Part shown: piece by piece, positions 33,246 to 45,749 of the stretch | How positions within the stretch are numbered: position 1 is the stretch's first letter | Layout of the letters: each line of letters opens with the position of its first letter | Source: Liolophura sinensis | Lineage: Eukaryota; Mollusca; Polyplacophora; Chitonida; Chitonidae | Direction: 5' to 3' | Assembly (NCBI RefSeq): GCF_032854445.1 | Contig: NC_088304.1 | Location: 28,529,732 to 28,593,731, forward strand | Length of the DNA stretch: 64,000 nucleotides | Made by a program: the position numbers and the translations under genes | Notes under the pieces: model-generated | The model's database searches: none | The model's input: the letters and a program-made list of their open reading frames with translations, nothing else | What the model was told of the DNA's origin: nothing

Positions 33246-35534
33246 TCTAGTCCATTTTACAAAATAGTTTCTGATTGCATAAAACGTTCCCGATAATTTT
33301 TTAGTCAATATAAGTCATGCATGCAAGATGGCGCAAAGTAGCGCATTAGAAATATGTGTACTGAGAAAAGACTTACCAGTGTCTTGTTTGATATGCGGAC
33401 TGAAATCATAATCCAATTTCCATTTTTAAAGTTTTTTAAAACTTAAAAATTTTTAAATAGTGGTTTTAATTTTTAATTATTTTAGACTGTGCTTGGAAAA
33501 ATTTAAAAAATTAAGTACTCGATTTACTCACCTTGAAAGTAACATAAGTAACGTACGTGTACCTCCACCCTTGTATGTTCGATGTATGAAATCACCGTGT
33601 CCCATCCACTAAAAATGATTTATCAAATCCATTTAATCTGATATTCCCCATATGTGTAGCCTAAACATACATTGTCGTAAAATGTAAATGTTGTTTCAAT
33701 GACATCACGATGGCGAAGAAAGAATGACGCACGCTCGCGTATTATTCCTGCAATGTGTCAAAACTGACGACGGGCTAGACTAAATGTGAAGTGCGATCAT
33801 TACAGAATAAAGATTTACTTGCAATTTAACCAGGTAAACCTTTACTTTCTGATTTAATTACTCCGTTTTCGGATTTGGCGAGCGCCTTGCGGTATCAAGG
33901 CAAGAGTGGAAATTCCTCAAAGCTGTAAAAACAGGAGTAACCTGGTGGCCAGAGCCCGCCCAGCCTGCCTTGAGCTACTAAAGCATCTGTACACCAGACT
34001 TAAATACCACATGCCAAAGAAATTCAACTGTTTTGTTGGGGAAAAAACATTAGCAAATGGTCATATGTTACCGATGAAATAGTGCTCATTGTTAACCTAC
34101 CTAAGTCAAGGATTTGTTCTAACCGTTCATGTAAATGCTTAAATATTAGAAAATTACACGTTCCCTTGCACCATGGCTGAAACAAATTATTACAGTTGTG
34201 TGTAGAGTTACATTCAATATCATTAAAACAATGCAAAGGAATTAGGCGTGGGGTATGGTACTCCATAAGCAAAATCCTGGTTTATGCAGAAATTCAACAC
34301 TGTAAAATGCAACTAAAGACGTACAGCATAGAGAGTATAAACAGAGTAGAGGCCACAGTGTGATAGCTGGTAACAAATGGTAACACGTAACCGGTGAAAT
34401 ACGGCCTCTTGTCAATTTACCACTGTCAGGTTTTTATTGTGACTGTCCATGTAACGGCATAGATAGTAGCAATTTACACGCGCACTACACCATGGCTTAA
34501 GCAGAATTAGGTAAAAAATGCAGTGATGTTAATTGCAATTTATTAAACGTCACTAGAATTACTCAAAAAGCTGTGTTGTCATCACATTTAACATAACAAT
34601 CAAGGATGCTTAGTCCACAAGCAGAATCCACTTACAACATAGAGAGCAAAACCAAAGTAGTTATGGGTGATCATTTCCCAAGTATCACACTGTCGTTACT
34701 GTTCTGCTTTTACTCTCTATTCTGTAAGTCTTTTATAGTATTTATAAGTTGTTTCCCCTCTTGAAACAGTGGGCAGTGGCGAGAAAAATTAGTGTGAAAA
34801 AAATTTTAGCTCCACTGCAATTTGAACATTTCATAGGGTTCTAGCTACGGAAGCCCTCATTGGGCTGCGTTGTTTAGGTATATATTTTGAAATCAATATT
34901 TCGGTCCGGCTATGTAAGGGATTATGGGCTGATACGAAAAACGGTATATCCGAAATAGTTTTCAGAGGCAACAGGTTTATAACCCGTTGTTTCGTACCAC
35001 ATTCAATTTGAATGTCACCTGATCTCAGCTTCTTAAATCTCCTTCTCAAAAAGCTTGACCTCCCTTGCAGAGCCGTTAATACATGTAGCATTACCGAGGA
35101 GTATCGCTGCGAAGGACGAAATCGACTGAGCGGGAGACAGGAAACTTAGAACTAAGCGCAAAAGTGGAGTCTTGGGCCGGAGTCGGAGTCTTAGTCTCAT
35201 AAGACTAACCAGCCTCAGGATCCCGTCCTCCACGTTTTACGGGTGGAAACCCACGGGCAACAGCTCGCTACCCGGTTTTCTCTCATATGATTCGATAAAA
35301 TGTAGGCCTATTTTATTCACCGGGCCCAAACGACAACGTTGTCTAGAAAACTAGGGACCCATTCGTCCTACCCGACGGGGGCTGTCAGTTTTCAAGTATT
35401 CCAAGTTAAATAATATTTGCCCCCAGTGTTTCCGTGTTTCCATTGCCAAAGATATAATCATGTATGGATGCAGAGGAACACATTGTTGTGGCTGTTTTAG
35501 CTTTACCTTATATGCTGTAAGTCTTTTATACTAT
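33246..35534. other. intronic or intergenic, with copies of a dispersed repeat
   Basis: No gene seen. Repeat copies at about 34,030-34,300 and 34,360-34,700 share 'ccggtgaaatacggcctctt', 'tcatgtaa.tgc', 'catggcttaagcagaattag' and 'gatgttaattgcaatttatt' with copies at 62.6 and 63.1 kb. Confidence 0.5.
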
Positions 35535-35690
35535 TTATTTATTTATTTATTTGGTTGTTGTTTCACGCCGTAACCAAGAATATTTCACTTACATGACGAC
35601 GACCAGCATTATGGTGGGAGGAAACCGGGCAGGGCCCGTTGAAAACCCACGATAATTCGCAGGTTGCTGGCACGCCTTCTCACGTACTTT
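35535..35690 (-). mobile_element. SINE 3' fragment
   Basis: The reverse complement reads 'aggttgctggc' in part, then '..ccaccataatgctggtcg', 'taagtgaaatattcttg' and TAAA repeats. It matches the 3' half of the SINE at 39,680-39,914. Confidence 0.65.
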
Positions 35691-36023
35691 ATACTATTGT
35701 ATCCCTGCGCAAACCAGGATCTGAGTAATTCTTGACAAGTGAGGTCTAATAAATTGCTATTTATATCACTGCACTTTTTTCTTTTGTACCGAATTTTGAT
35801 TAATTCATGAGGATAGGAGCTATCGCCGCTGTTTTAGTATTTACATGAACTCTTAGAATAGTTCCCTTTGTGAAGTAGATTAAAAATAGGCCGTGTTTCA
35901 TCGGTCGCGTGTGATCATTTGCCGACTGTCTGAGTGTCGTCGCTTTTCTTGACTTTACTCTCTTGGCTGTAATTCTTTTATAGTCTCCATATCAATGCTT
36001 AAACTGATTATTCTATAATACAG

Positions 36024-36122
36024 TCTGGCAAGTGTGTTCTGCTTGAGGCAATGAAAATGAAGAAGACACCACTTGTGGCCTATCTTCTTAAAGAGGGAGC
36101 AGTGTTACCAACTTTAGGCCAG
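36024..36122 (+). CDS. ankyrin-like exon 5 (33 codons)
   Basis: Exactly 99 bp between acceptor 'attctataatacag' and donor 'gtatgtca', open in phase 0. The translation contains 'SGKCVLLEAMKMKKTPLVAY' then 'LLKEGAVLPTLGQ', which fits the ankyrin pattern (G-x-x-x-L...A, then V-x-x-L-L-x-x-G-A). Its length and phase match the exons of the upstream tandem units, so it can be spliced to them in frame. It is not part of the tandem array, as no flanking unit similarity was seen. Confidence 0.65.
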
Positions 36123-36853
36123 GTATGTCAGTTTATGAGAGAAATGTGAGTGCTGATGAAGATAAAAGCAAGAAGGTTTTTTTATCATATACAATCTATA
36201 GGCTTCGAAACAAACAATACTGTATGAGATGTCAATCAAAATTAACGTTCTGGCTCAATAATTGCGCGACAAATTTCCAACACAACGTTTGACATAAAAA
36301 AAACCCAAACGTTGAGCAAATTATAAGAATCGGTCAACAGTTGTCAATGATCCCGAACAAAGCCACAATAAAATATTAAACAACTTGAAATACTCTGAAA
36401 ATGATGTTAACACTGCTTCGCACGCTGTCGTTTTTTGCAATTGCTATCTTGTGATCGTCCAGCGCTGATTTGCATATACTTATGCAAAATATAATACCCT
36501 TAGATGTCTAATAACATTAGATGGAATGAATAAGGTATAGTGGCAACCGTGCGACTGTGCTCCCCTTCCGTCTGTGCGATCTTTGGTTCTGTGTAATCGT
36601 TTGTTCTGGTTTCTGTGGGACTACATTACTGTTGGGGAACGCAACACGGTTTAAAAGGTGTATCCTTAGCACAGGTAAGCTATTTTCGGATGTTTTACAG
36701 ATATTTGACTTCATTTGGTTCTAATATACTGAAATGAAATGCAACTATATATAGTCAACTCCTCTTAAGACACTGTTGCCAGCTTTACCACACAACTACA
36801 CTATTACTCCCGTATTATCGTGGCCCCTGCGTCTTCGTCATATTATTTAAAAA

Positions 36854-39600
36854 ATGTTAAACTCAAAGCATACATTCCTAGAAACTGGCAATGAATGTTG
36901 GTACCTGCCGCTTTTGGGAGTGTACCATCCGCAAAAGAAAGATCAGATACCTTGTGTTTTCGACGCATCAGCACAGTGCGAGAGAATATCTCTGAACAAT
37001 GTACTGCTCACTGGCCCTGGCCTGACAAATAACTTGTTAGGGATCCTGCTGCGATTCCGTAAGGAGAACGTGGCTATCACAGCAGATATAGAGCCGATGT
37101 TCTATTGCTTCTATGTGCGCCGGATCATCGGAACTTCCTCCGTTCTTGTGGTATCGGGATAACAATCCGGACATGCCACTTGTGGAATATCGCATGTGCA
37201 TCCGTGTACTTGGAAACTATTCGGCTATTGCGACTTATGGATTGCGCAAAATCGCTACTAAGGGTGAGGAGTCCTACGGGAAAGACACGAAGGAATTTGT
37301 GGAGAGGGATTTCTATGTAGACGATGGTATCACACCCCTAACCATGTATGAAGGAGAAGTGGACTTACTCCAGAGAACTCGTCAATCTTTGAAGACTGGC
37401 GGTAACCTTCGACTCCGTAAGATAGCTTCAAATTCTGTTGATGCCATGGATGCCTTCCCTGCAACAGAGCTAGGTAAAGACCTTCGAGGCTTAGATTTAG
37501 GATCAGATCATTTACCCATGCAACGAAGCCTGGGACTGTTGTGGGAGAACTCGGATAACTTCACCTTCAAGGCATCCTCTAGTGATAAATCGTATACGAG
37601 GAGAGGAATTCTGTCGTCAGTGAATAGTTTATATGATCCTCTTGGGTTTGTCGCGCCAGTCTCTCTTCAAGGAAAGTAGCTTCTGCGGGAGTTCATCACG
37701 CACACTAGGGATTGGGACGAACCTCTGTCACATGACCTTGAACAACGATGAGAGCACTGGAAGCATTCTGTCAGGTCTCTGGAGAATTTGAACATATGAA
37801 GGATGTACGCAACGACATCCCTAGCAGACATACCAGAAAAGGATATTCAAATCTTCTGTGACGCTTCAGAGAAGGCCATCGCCGCAGCCGCCTATTTAAA
37901 GGCGACTACGGACAGAGAAACTTGGAGATTTATTCTGGGCAAAGCAAAGGTGTCCCCACCTTACGCTCAGACCACACCACACCTAGAACTGTGTGCAGCC
38001 GTCCTGGCTGTGGAGATATCTGAAGTCATTTCAGAGCTCCTTAAAATCCAACCCAACAAGGTCAGATTTTTCACGGACAGTAAGATTGTTCTCGCATACA
38101 TCGCCAGCGAAACTGGGAGATTCTGTGTATATGTGACAGTCAGCAGGATACTGAAATCAACTAATCCAGAACAATGGTCATTCGTACCAACAGATGCCAA
38201 TCCAGCTGATAAAGCAACTCGAGTGACAACGCCTACAGAGAAAGCCATTGGCACATGGCTACGAGGTCCGGCGAAAGGCTTCGAAGAAACCAATAACTTC
38301 TCACCCTTGGTCGAACTGGACAATCAAACAATCACTCTATGAACATCAGCGTCTCCACCTCCAGGACTCGGATCAAGTCGCTTTGAGCGCTTTTCCACAT
38401 GGCAGGAACTGACCAGGACGTTAAGCAACGTGAAGCACATATGCCGTAGATTTAAAGGTGAAACATGTCAACATGGTCGTGGAAGGCAGGTGTCTCAGGA
38501 TTGCAAGGATGTTATGACCACGAAGGATGCCGAATATTACATGATTCAAGTGGTTCAGCAAGAACAGCACAGCAGAGAACTCGAAGCAATTTTTAAGAAC
38601 GGGACTTACCCAAAGGACAGCCCCTTGCTGCCCTTAAATCCTCTATTGGATGCAGAGGGCTTACGCAGAGCAGGTGGACGACTAGGCAACGCTGATATAA
38701 GCAAACTTGACAAACACCTTATCGTTAGGCTGTGGAATGTCGTGACTAGGGAAACCCGTGGTGGCCAGGCTAACAGTAAACGTTGGGCAGTCCTGTTCAC
38801 TTGTCTATCAACTAGAACCGTCCATTTAGAGGCTGTGGAAGAGATGTCATCTTCAAGTTTCATAAATGCTCTCAGAAAATTCATATCTATTCGAAGAGCC
38901 GTCACCCAGTTCAGGTCCGATAGAGGAACTAACTTCGTAGGAGCAACGGATAGCTTAAAGATAGACGCCATAAATGTGGAGTTTGGACCCACGAAGAATT
39001 TTCTGTATAACAAGGGAACAATCTGGGTTTTCAACCGTTCACATTCCTGCCACATGCGAGGCGTGTGGGAACGCATGATTGGTGTCACCCGAAGGGTTTT
39101 GTACTCGATATTGATGGGCATATCAGGCGAAAACTTAACCCATGAACCACTAACTACATTTCCGTTAGAGGTGATGATAAGCGATCGTTCCATTGTTCCA
39201 GTCAACACGGATCCGGAATCTCCAGTAAACTTATTCCCTTCACAATTGTTGACACGGAAAAGCAACCAAGTGATGGAACCCCTAGGATACTGGAGTAGTA
39301 CAGACCTTTATAAGGCCCAGTGGAAACGAGTTCAGACAATGGCTGATACATTCTGGAAGAGATGGCGTTGTGAGTACTTGAACTGTCTTCAGCGAAGACA
39401 AAAGTGAAAAGTGGACAGTCCCAATAAGTACAAAGGAGACGTCGTCTAATTGAAAGACAAGCACGCTCATTGCGATGAATAGCCTGTAGGTCTGGTCGCT
39501 TGACCGCTTCCTGGAATAGATGGGAAAGTGTGGAAAGCCGAAATTCGCATTGGGATTTGAACAGCTACTTCAGGTGACACCCCAGTAACCAATGACATCG
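36854..39600 (+). pseudogene. BEL/Pao retrotransposon Pol remnant (RT, RNase H, integrase)
   Basis: Four consecutive frame blocks. The first, 36,854-37,162, has RT 'VFDASAQCERISLNNVLLTG' and 'LLRFRKENVAITADIEPMF'. The second, 37,113-37,679, continues RT with 'ERDFYVDDGITPL', the BEL-type Y-V-D-D catalytic motif. The third, 37,803-38,342, is RNase H, with 'IQIFCDASEKAIAAAAYL', 'LELCAAVLAVEI' and 'VRFFTDSKIVLAYI'. The fourth, 38,430-39,407, is integrase, with 'LFTCLSTRTVHLEAVEEM' and 'QFRSDRGTNFVGA', followed past 39,407 by 'KYKGDVVLLKDKHAH' and 'GKVWKAEIRI'. The blocks are separated by shifts and stops and lack Gag and visible LTRs. This is a truncated, inactive copy that sits, with its own strand, in the presumed host intron between ankyrin exon 5 and the SOCS exon. 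Confidence 0.85.
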
Positions 39601-39679
39601 AAGTATGGCATCCTTACAGATACCAGGCGGGAAGCGTACTGTGACCGCCGTTACAGAGAGTATCATTCTACCAACGATT

Positions 39680-39914
39680 TGGGGGCTTCCGTGGTTGAGT
39701 TGGTTAGCGCGCTAGCACAGCATAATGACCCAGGAGTCTCTCACCGATGCGGCCGCTGTGAGTTCATGTACAGCTCATGCTGGCTTCCTCTTCGGCCGTA
39801 AGTGGGAAGGTCTGTCTGCTACCTGCGGATGGTCGTGGGTTTCCCCCAGCCAGTCCCCGGTTTTCACCCACCATAATGCTGGCCGTCGTCGTATAAGTGA
39901 AATATTCTTTCATT
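39680..39914 (+). mobile_element. SINE, near full length (tRNA-related head)
   Basis: The head reads 'cgtggttgagttggttagcg' (tRNA-like A-box region), then 'ccaggagtctctcaccgatg', 'tgctggcttcctcttcggcc', 'acctgcggatggtcgtgggt', 'ccataatgctggccgtcgtc' and 'gtataagtgaaatattcttt'. It is the best copy in the window and serves as reference for the fragments at 7.5, 35.5, 40.5 and 50.4 kb. Confidence 0.7.
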
Positions 39915-40544
39915 CGTGAATTGCTCATGGTTCACAGCGGTGCCATTTTACCGATTCACCATGCGGTAGCCGAACTATGATATTATACTAACTGGAATAA
40001 TTTCCACTTATTATGAAAAGAAGCTGTTTTATTGTCCATGTGTATAGTTTAGTTGAGTATATGTTGCACATAAAAAAGTGTAATAACATGGTAAAAGGAA
40101 ATATTGAATAAACCACGTTGTAAGACCTAAAGTACACAGTGTAAGCACAATCTCTGCTCCATATACGCGTAGTGATACATACATAAGTAATGTGGCTGTA
40201 CATATTTTCATTCTGATGTGTTTAAGGTAGTCCGTTTATTAAAGCAGGGATGTAACTCGAAGTCTCATATGATACAAGGTATACAATGTGGATGTTATTG
40301 AGTTGAAACAACCGTACTGGATGACAATCATGTTATTCTGTTACTGATAAACTGTTGCCTTTTTCTTTTCTATAGACTTTTACCCTTACATTCTCCATGC
40401 AACTATGGATCGTGCGGTCATTAAACTGCCAAAGTAACCTTATGACCTTTCGTTGGTTTAGTTATTGGAGTGTGCGGGTTAACTTAGTGTATTTCCCACT
40501 CTTTGTGGGAAGAGGCATGATATATATATATAATAAATACATAT

Positions 40545-40692
40545 GGCCCACGTCTGTCAGCAACCAGCGGGTGGTCGTGGGTTTCATTCGGGGTCTGTCC
40601 GCTATTCCCCTACCATATTGTTGGCCTACGACTTACCAGTAAAATATTCTAGAGTACGGCGTAAAACTTCAATCGAATCAATAAATAAATAC
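40545..40692 (+). mobile_element. SINE 3' fragment
   Basis: Reads 'gtctgtcagcaaccagcggg', '..gtaaaatattctagagtac', 'ggcgtaaaacttcaatcg' and TAAA repeats. It ends only about 130 bp upstream of the SOCS-box exon acceptor. Confidence 0.65.
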
Positions 40693-40820
40693 GTATCGTC
40701 TCGTGGGTCATTATGTACAATTACCATCATGCGCGAAAACAACACATTTACATGAAATAACCGATGCGCGAGAAATCTTCAATATTTGCTTTTGACTATT
40801 TTATTTCATATTTGTTCCAG

Positions 40821-41270
40821 AATAATTCCAACAAGGGAGTCGTAACAAGTTATCTGCGCGGCCTAACAAAGGACGATACAGCCCTAATAGAGGTAATCCT
40901 TGAAGGCATGTCCGGCGAAGACAGAAATGAAGTAATCGAAAATGCACATCAGTCGGATTATCCGTCTCCAGAAGCAATGGCTCAAATACGGTCTGCACAA
41001 GGCACTGTGCTTAGCCTAGAAAAGCACTGCCGAAAAGCAATCCGACGATCTCTCAACATGGCTGCTCACAGACAAGGGATGTTGGCATCCATCAGACAGC
41101 TATCACTACTTCCAAAACATGTGCAGGGCTTCTTGATGATGGATGAAGTCCAGTATAATCTTGGTACAGTATATGGGTATGGTTATTATGACGATTATGT
41201 TGACTATGACGATGATTATGACTCTAGCCATGAAGATAATGAAGATGATACTGATAGTGAATGGCACTGA
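40821..41270 (+). CDS. terminal exon with SOCS-box-like domain (ankyrin/SOCS protein)
   Basis: A strong acceptor (T-rich tract then 'tttgttccag') precedes an open frame of 149 codons in phase 0, ending at TGA 41,268-41,270. The first part is acidic/helical ('SYLRGLTKDDTALIEVIL'). The middle, 'SLEKHCRKAIRRSLN' and, 10-20 residues later, 'IRQLSLLPKHVQGFLM', matches the SOCS-box pattern (L-x-x-x-C-R-x-x-I-R ... L-x-L-P-x-x-x-x-x-F/Y-L), as in ankyrin-repeat/SOCS-box (ASB) proteins. These recruit elongin B/C and a cullin-5 ubiquitin ligase. The end is an acidic Tyr/Asp tail ('YDDYVDYDDDYDSSHED'). Phase 0 agrees with the upstream 99-bp ankyrin exons, supporting one gene on the + strand. Elongin/cullin binding is inferred. 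Confidence 0.7.
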   Translation, partial: NNSNKGVVTSYLRGLTKDDTALIEVILEGMSGEDRNEVIENAHQSDYPSPEAMAQIRSAQGTVLSLEKHCRKAIRRSLNMAAHRQGMLASIRQLSLLPKHVQGFLMMDEVQYNLGTVYGYGYYDDYVDYDDDYDSSHEDNEDDTDSEWH

Positions 41271-43089
41271 CGCCCAACATTTATACCTTTGTAAACACAC
41301 GGACATACTTAGGGCAGAGCATTAACTCTACCCCTACAGCCTACATGAGTCACGTCAGGTGGCAAAATATTCCTTGCTCTAGACCAGATTATTGTGAAAT
41401 GATCGAAGTGAAACACGGGCGTGTGTATATAAGTAAAGTAGCTTTAACATTTTATCCGATCTTTCATCGATAATACTGCTTTGGAAAACTGGAGAGATTG
41501 GCTAAAGACACTCAGGCTCAAATTGTAAATATCATATCATATATAATCAACAACATCTGTCGATAGTTTTAGATCTTGCATGCGTGTAAGCACTTAGCAG
41601 AGTTTCGAAGGTTTTAGGTATTGCAGTATATATACATCACGTGTCCATTGTTACTGAGCATTAATTAGAATATCATAACTGGCAAGTAGATATTTTTGTT
41701 CACGTAACGACGAATGAAACCAAGGGATCCCGTTATTATATTGTACACCACGTGTCGGTAGTTTGTTCTATACGTATTAACACTTAATATGCAGGCAAAA
41801 CCATTAATTACTACATTATCCACGATTTTCCTTTCATTTGATTTCAAAGTCATGCAAAAAATGACGTTAATTACTTGCTAGTATGTTTACATGCTGCTAA
41901 GAGCTAGCTGCGTTATACGTGAATTAGCGATAGCGATAAATCGCTAATTTGGACCCCATACCGTACTGCCCATTTTGTACAATACAGTAAATGTTAACTA
42001 ACGCAAAGTGTTTACATCTAAGTCCGAGAAAAGTCTTGCTTAAAAATATATGTTTCCTATGACGCGTGTTCTAAATATCTGGAGAATTGTGCAACAATAA
42101 ATGCGTTCCGCTTCAAAAAAGTAGCTAAGCCAAGAATAGGAAAAGTTTGCTTGCCCACCGTTTATTCACAGAAAAGATGAATCCATAAGCTTAAAAACAC
42201 AACAGAAGTTACTCTATATATTTAATATCTGGTTATTTCTATTTCATTACAAAACTGAAGCAATAATTAAAATGAGATCAAAGCGCAATTTTGTGCCATA
42301 ACAACAGATATGAAAGGGATTTAAAACAACTGAGCAGAAGATTGTAAATGTCATAAAGCATAAAAGGGACCGATGTAAACTGGCTATATATAATGATGTA
42401 TACTTAGTTTTATACAAAGGTATATAACGTTTTGTGAGCGAAAATTACTGAAAAAAGTGTTTATTCTTCACATTAATAGAAGTCGATGTTATGTGTCAGT
42501 AAAGCCAGACGACTGAATTGCGTGCAGTCAGCGTGTTTTCATGTCTACATCGTACATTATAGACGTGCAGTTAAATACAGCTGTGTAACAAAAATTTGCA
42601 ACATGTATTCCTGTCACCATTGTCAGGACATCAATATTTTGCATGGAAAATAAAAGCCACAAACTTTAAGAATTCTTCCTTTCCTTTTCTTGGGCCCTCT
42701 TGCACAAATAGATCGGTACCTACTATTGATTGCAAATATTATAACCGAGTTTACAGTTAACTGCAAAAGTAAGGTCCGCCGCTTTGCACTAAGGAATTGC
42801 AAAGTGATTGTAACGTTTTCGGAGATACAGAAGTATATATACTGAAAGGCATGAAAGACGCACCACAGGTAAAAAAACAGAATTGACCCTAAACCCAGTT
42901 TTATTTGGAGTTAGGATGTGGATAACATTTACTCAAATAATTCAGTTACGCATTAGTAATACCAAGTGTCTTTGTAAACTTCAAAATTTTAACAAAGAGG
43001 AAATGGAACACGCAAGAGGTCCACAGACAGGTCAGTACCTGGTAGGACTACTGCTTGTAATACTTCCCTCTATCTTTGAGCGATACTAA
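41271..43089. other. AT-rich stretch, presumed 3' UTR then intergenic
   Basis: No coding sequence is supported. A short inverted repeat (AATTAGCGAT...ATCGCTAATT) is centred near 41,935. AATAAA-type signals occur at about 42,097 and 42,648, too far away to assign as the poly(A) site of the SOCS exon. Confidence 0.45.
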
Positions 43090-45660
43090 TTTCCCGGTGA
43101 CGCAAACGAGGTGGTAGTGTTCTTCGAGTTCTTTTTCGGACACCGGGTAATAGCGGTTGAGAAATCGATCGGCCAGAAATGCGGCGAGCTTGTATTCTTC
43201 AAGGGGGTGGGGGTGGGGGTGGGGGGTGTTGGCTTCATCGTCGTAAACCGCCGACCTCTTGGCTTCTGCCGTCGTAATAGACTACGGAGACTCTGTTATA
43301 AACCTTTTGTTACCCTGCATGTGTGCTAAATGCTGTTTCAATCTGTGTACCCCGACTCTTATGCGCATGCAATTAGAATAATTCCTCTGTTTACTGAGGC
43401 GGCCTAACTGGTTTAGCGCTGTAACGCTCGGTGTGCCTAATGCCAAATTCAAACTCTGAGCGACGTCGGGCACGGGCCTTTCGGCGATTTCACAAAAGTC
43501 GTCGGTTATGCCGCACCTATTCGCCAGGCATTTCCTCACGGCGCATTGCACCAAATGCGCTTGTTAACACGGCCTGTCGACGGCGAATCGCCGTTTCTTT
43601 AGCAGATCCATCATGGCGTCGCCGACCGTTTCGCGGGTCAGGCATTGCAGGTCGGAAACTGGCCTGTCGTGGACAGGGAATCAGTCTGTCGGACGACGAA
43701 TCGTCGGGACAAGCCAGATAGGTCAGGCCGTCACTGCCGAAAAACCGCCAAACCCAAAAGGTACATCCTGGGCAGCAGATCGAAACTGCGCATGTGGCGA
43801 AAGTGCAGCTCGCCGCCGTTCTAAATGAGACAGGTCTTACCGTGAGAGGGTCTCGGCAAAGGGAGATCAAGAAGGGCGATGATCGCCTCATCGCTCTATC
43901 CCAATTGCACCAGTTGCATTGGGAGTTTCGTCCGCGGATAAGGAGAAGGTCCCCCTTGCTTTTAAAGAAACTGCATCGGATCAGAACTTGAGGCAATCCG
44001 CAACTACGTCCCCGCTGTTAACGTCCCTGGGCTACTGGTCCAGAAACATCGCATTTTTGCTTTATATTTAGGCATTGCATGTTTTCAAATCTCATAAAAC
44101 GAGGCTGCAGTGTTATAGGTATTCCATCGTACCGTGTGCCCGAACAGATGACCATTCTTATATTTCTCGCCTTCTTCAATAAACTTCCCCCCTCCCCCCC
44201 CCCCCCCCCACATTTAAACCATTTTTACGGGTGCCAGCAAAGGTAAGCGCTGCACGAGGTACACCAACGCGTCTTCCGTGTTGTCCATGATGCCATTGGC
44301 TATGGTTGAGTGACTCACCAGGCATGTTCTGACGGCTCACTGCGGCCTGCGGTGTCGACGGCCAATCCCCCTTTCTTCATTGCTTTGTCAGGCACCGTAA
44401 GTCGGAAGGTCAATGTCGGACGGTCATGTGGCGAGTATAACCAGCCGGATAATTGAAACACACGTGGTATTTTGGTCGTCCGCCACCAGGTCAAAAACGT
44501 CATCGAAATTGGGGAAATACCTGATGAAACAGGACAACTCGTAGCCGTTGGTGCAAGCCATGTAGACCAAAGCGTTAACGATGATACAGTCGATTTTAGC
44601 TCGACTTTTATCCGGTAGCACGGATCGCCGCCGTAGGACAATGCCACTGCGAGCAGAGAAGGATTCCGTATGACGTGCTGGGGCAACTTCCGGGTTGTCG
44701 TGGATGGTCTCGCAACCCCCCTTTCCCGCGTGGCCATCTGTTTCCGGGTCTGCACAACTCGCACTGCTCCGGGGATTGTCAGACGCGTGAAAGATTCGCC
44801 CGCTTCCCAGGCCACTGTTCAGCACCTGCCTCGAAACAGAATCTCAAGCACTCGAAATTTAGGTCTCCGCCACCAGTGTTAGGTGTGAGTGTTCATAATT
44901 GCGCAGCGACGTGGACGATACCGAGGTATGTCTGTGAATCAAGACGAGACGACAGTGTTCCTGGAGATCTTCTTCCGATGTCGGAGAATAACGGCTCTGT
45001 TAGCGATGGAGTAACAGATTGGCGACGTAGTTTTTGTCTATTGGAACTGTATGCCCCAAACTACCCGTTCGTGTACTTCACCCTCCGAATGAAGGGCTTT
45101 GATTGTTTACATGTTCTTATAATGCACGTTCCTCCCCCCCTCCCCCCTCAATGAAGGCTTTACACAACCAAATGAACTCCGCCCACAAAGGTAAATACTT
45201 ATTTACAGATTTTGGTAAAGGTAAGCGATGTAGGAGATTTGATATCGCGTTTTCCGTGCCACCTATGATTCGGCAAGCATTTTTCTGACGTACGCCGCGA
45301 CAGATACATCGGTTCACGCGGCCTGTTGACGGCGAACCCCTCTTTCTTCAGCAGGTCCATCGTCGCGTTGCAGATCGTTTCGGGTATGGCGTGCTAGGGT
45401 AACTTCAGGCTGATGCGTTCGAGCAAGCCGGGTTTTGTAGTCACTGGAACGTACGACATGTTATCCGAGAGGGCTTGGAATTGTCGGTCGCCGTTGAACG
45501 AGACGTATCTGTCTTTAATTCTTCCGTTTTCGTAGTACTCGCTTTTTTCATCTTGTGCGTCGAGGATAAAGGTCGTCAAAAAGTCGAAGCATCGGCAAAA
45601 TCGTTTTTGATGAAGCGAACATTACATGGCGTATGGGCCGTGTCGCCACTCCTCTAACCA
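43090..45660 (-). pseudogene. GC-rich tandem array of an unrecognised minus-strand coding family (at least 3 degenerate copies)
   Basis: The minus strand shows coding-like blocks that recur about every 0.75-1 kb. The block ending 'DLLKK.GFAV.RP' lies at about 43,570-43,625, 44,343-44,395 and 45,320-45,370. It is preceded by 'LP.HAI..T..NA' and followed by 'RKCLAN'-like sequence and then 'TE(D/N)A...L..RLPL' at about 44,240-44,300 and 45,210-45,270. A second block, 'LNRYYPVSEKELEEHYHLV', lies at about 43,095-43,165, with a decayed cousin at about 44,930-45,010. The copy at 45,394-45,579 reads 'ENGRIKDRYVSFNGDRQFQA'. Frames break in each copy. The region is visibly GC-richer than its surroundings. 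I do not recognise the family; a decayed host multigene family or an old DNA-virus insertion are both possible. Confidence 0.45.
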
Positions 45661-45749
45661 AAGGGGCGGTCTGTACATACACTTTTGGCACACTTATCCT
45701 GAGGAGTACACCGACTAAAGTATTTTGTAACAGGGAATGACGCAACCTA

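Noticed and set aside
43517-43996. 159-codon minus-strand ORF with many Cys
   Set aside because: In this region the block conserved between copies reads in another minus frame; the Cys-rich reading is not shared with the other copies.
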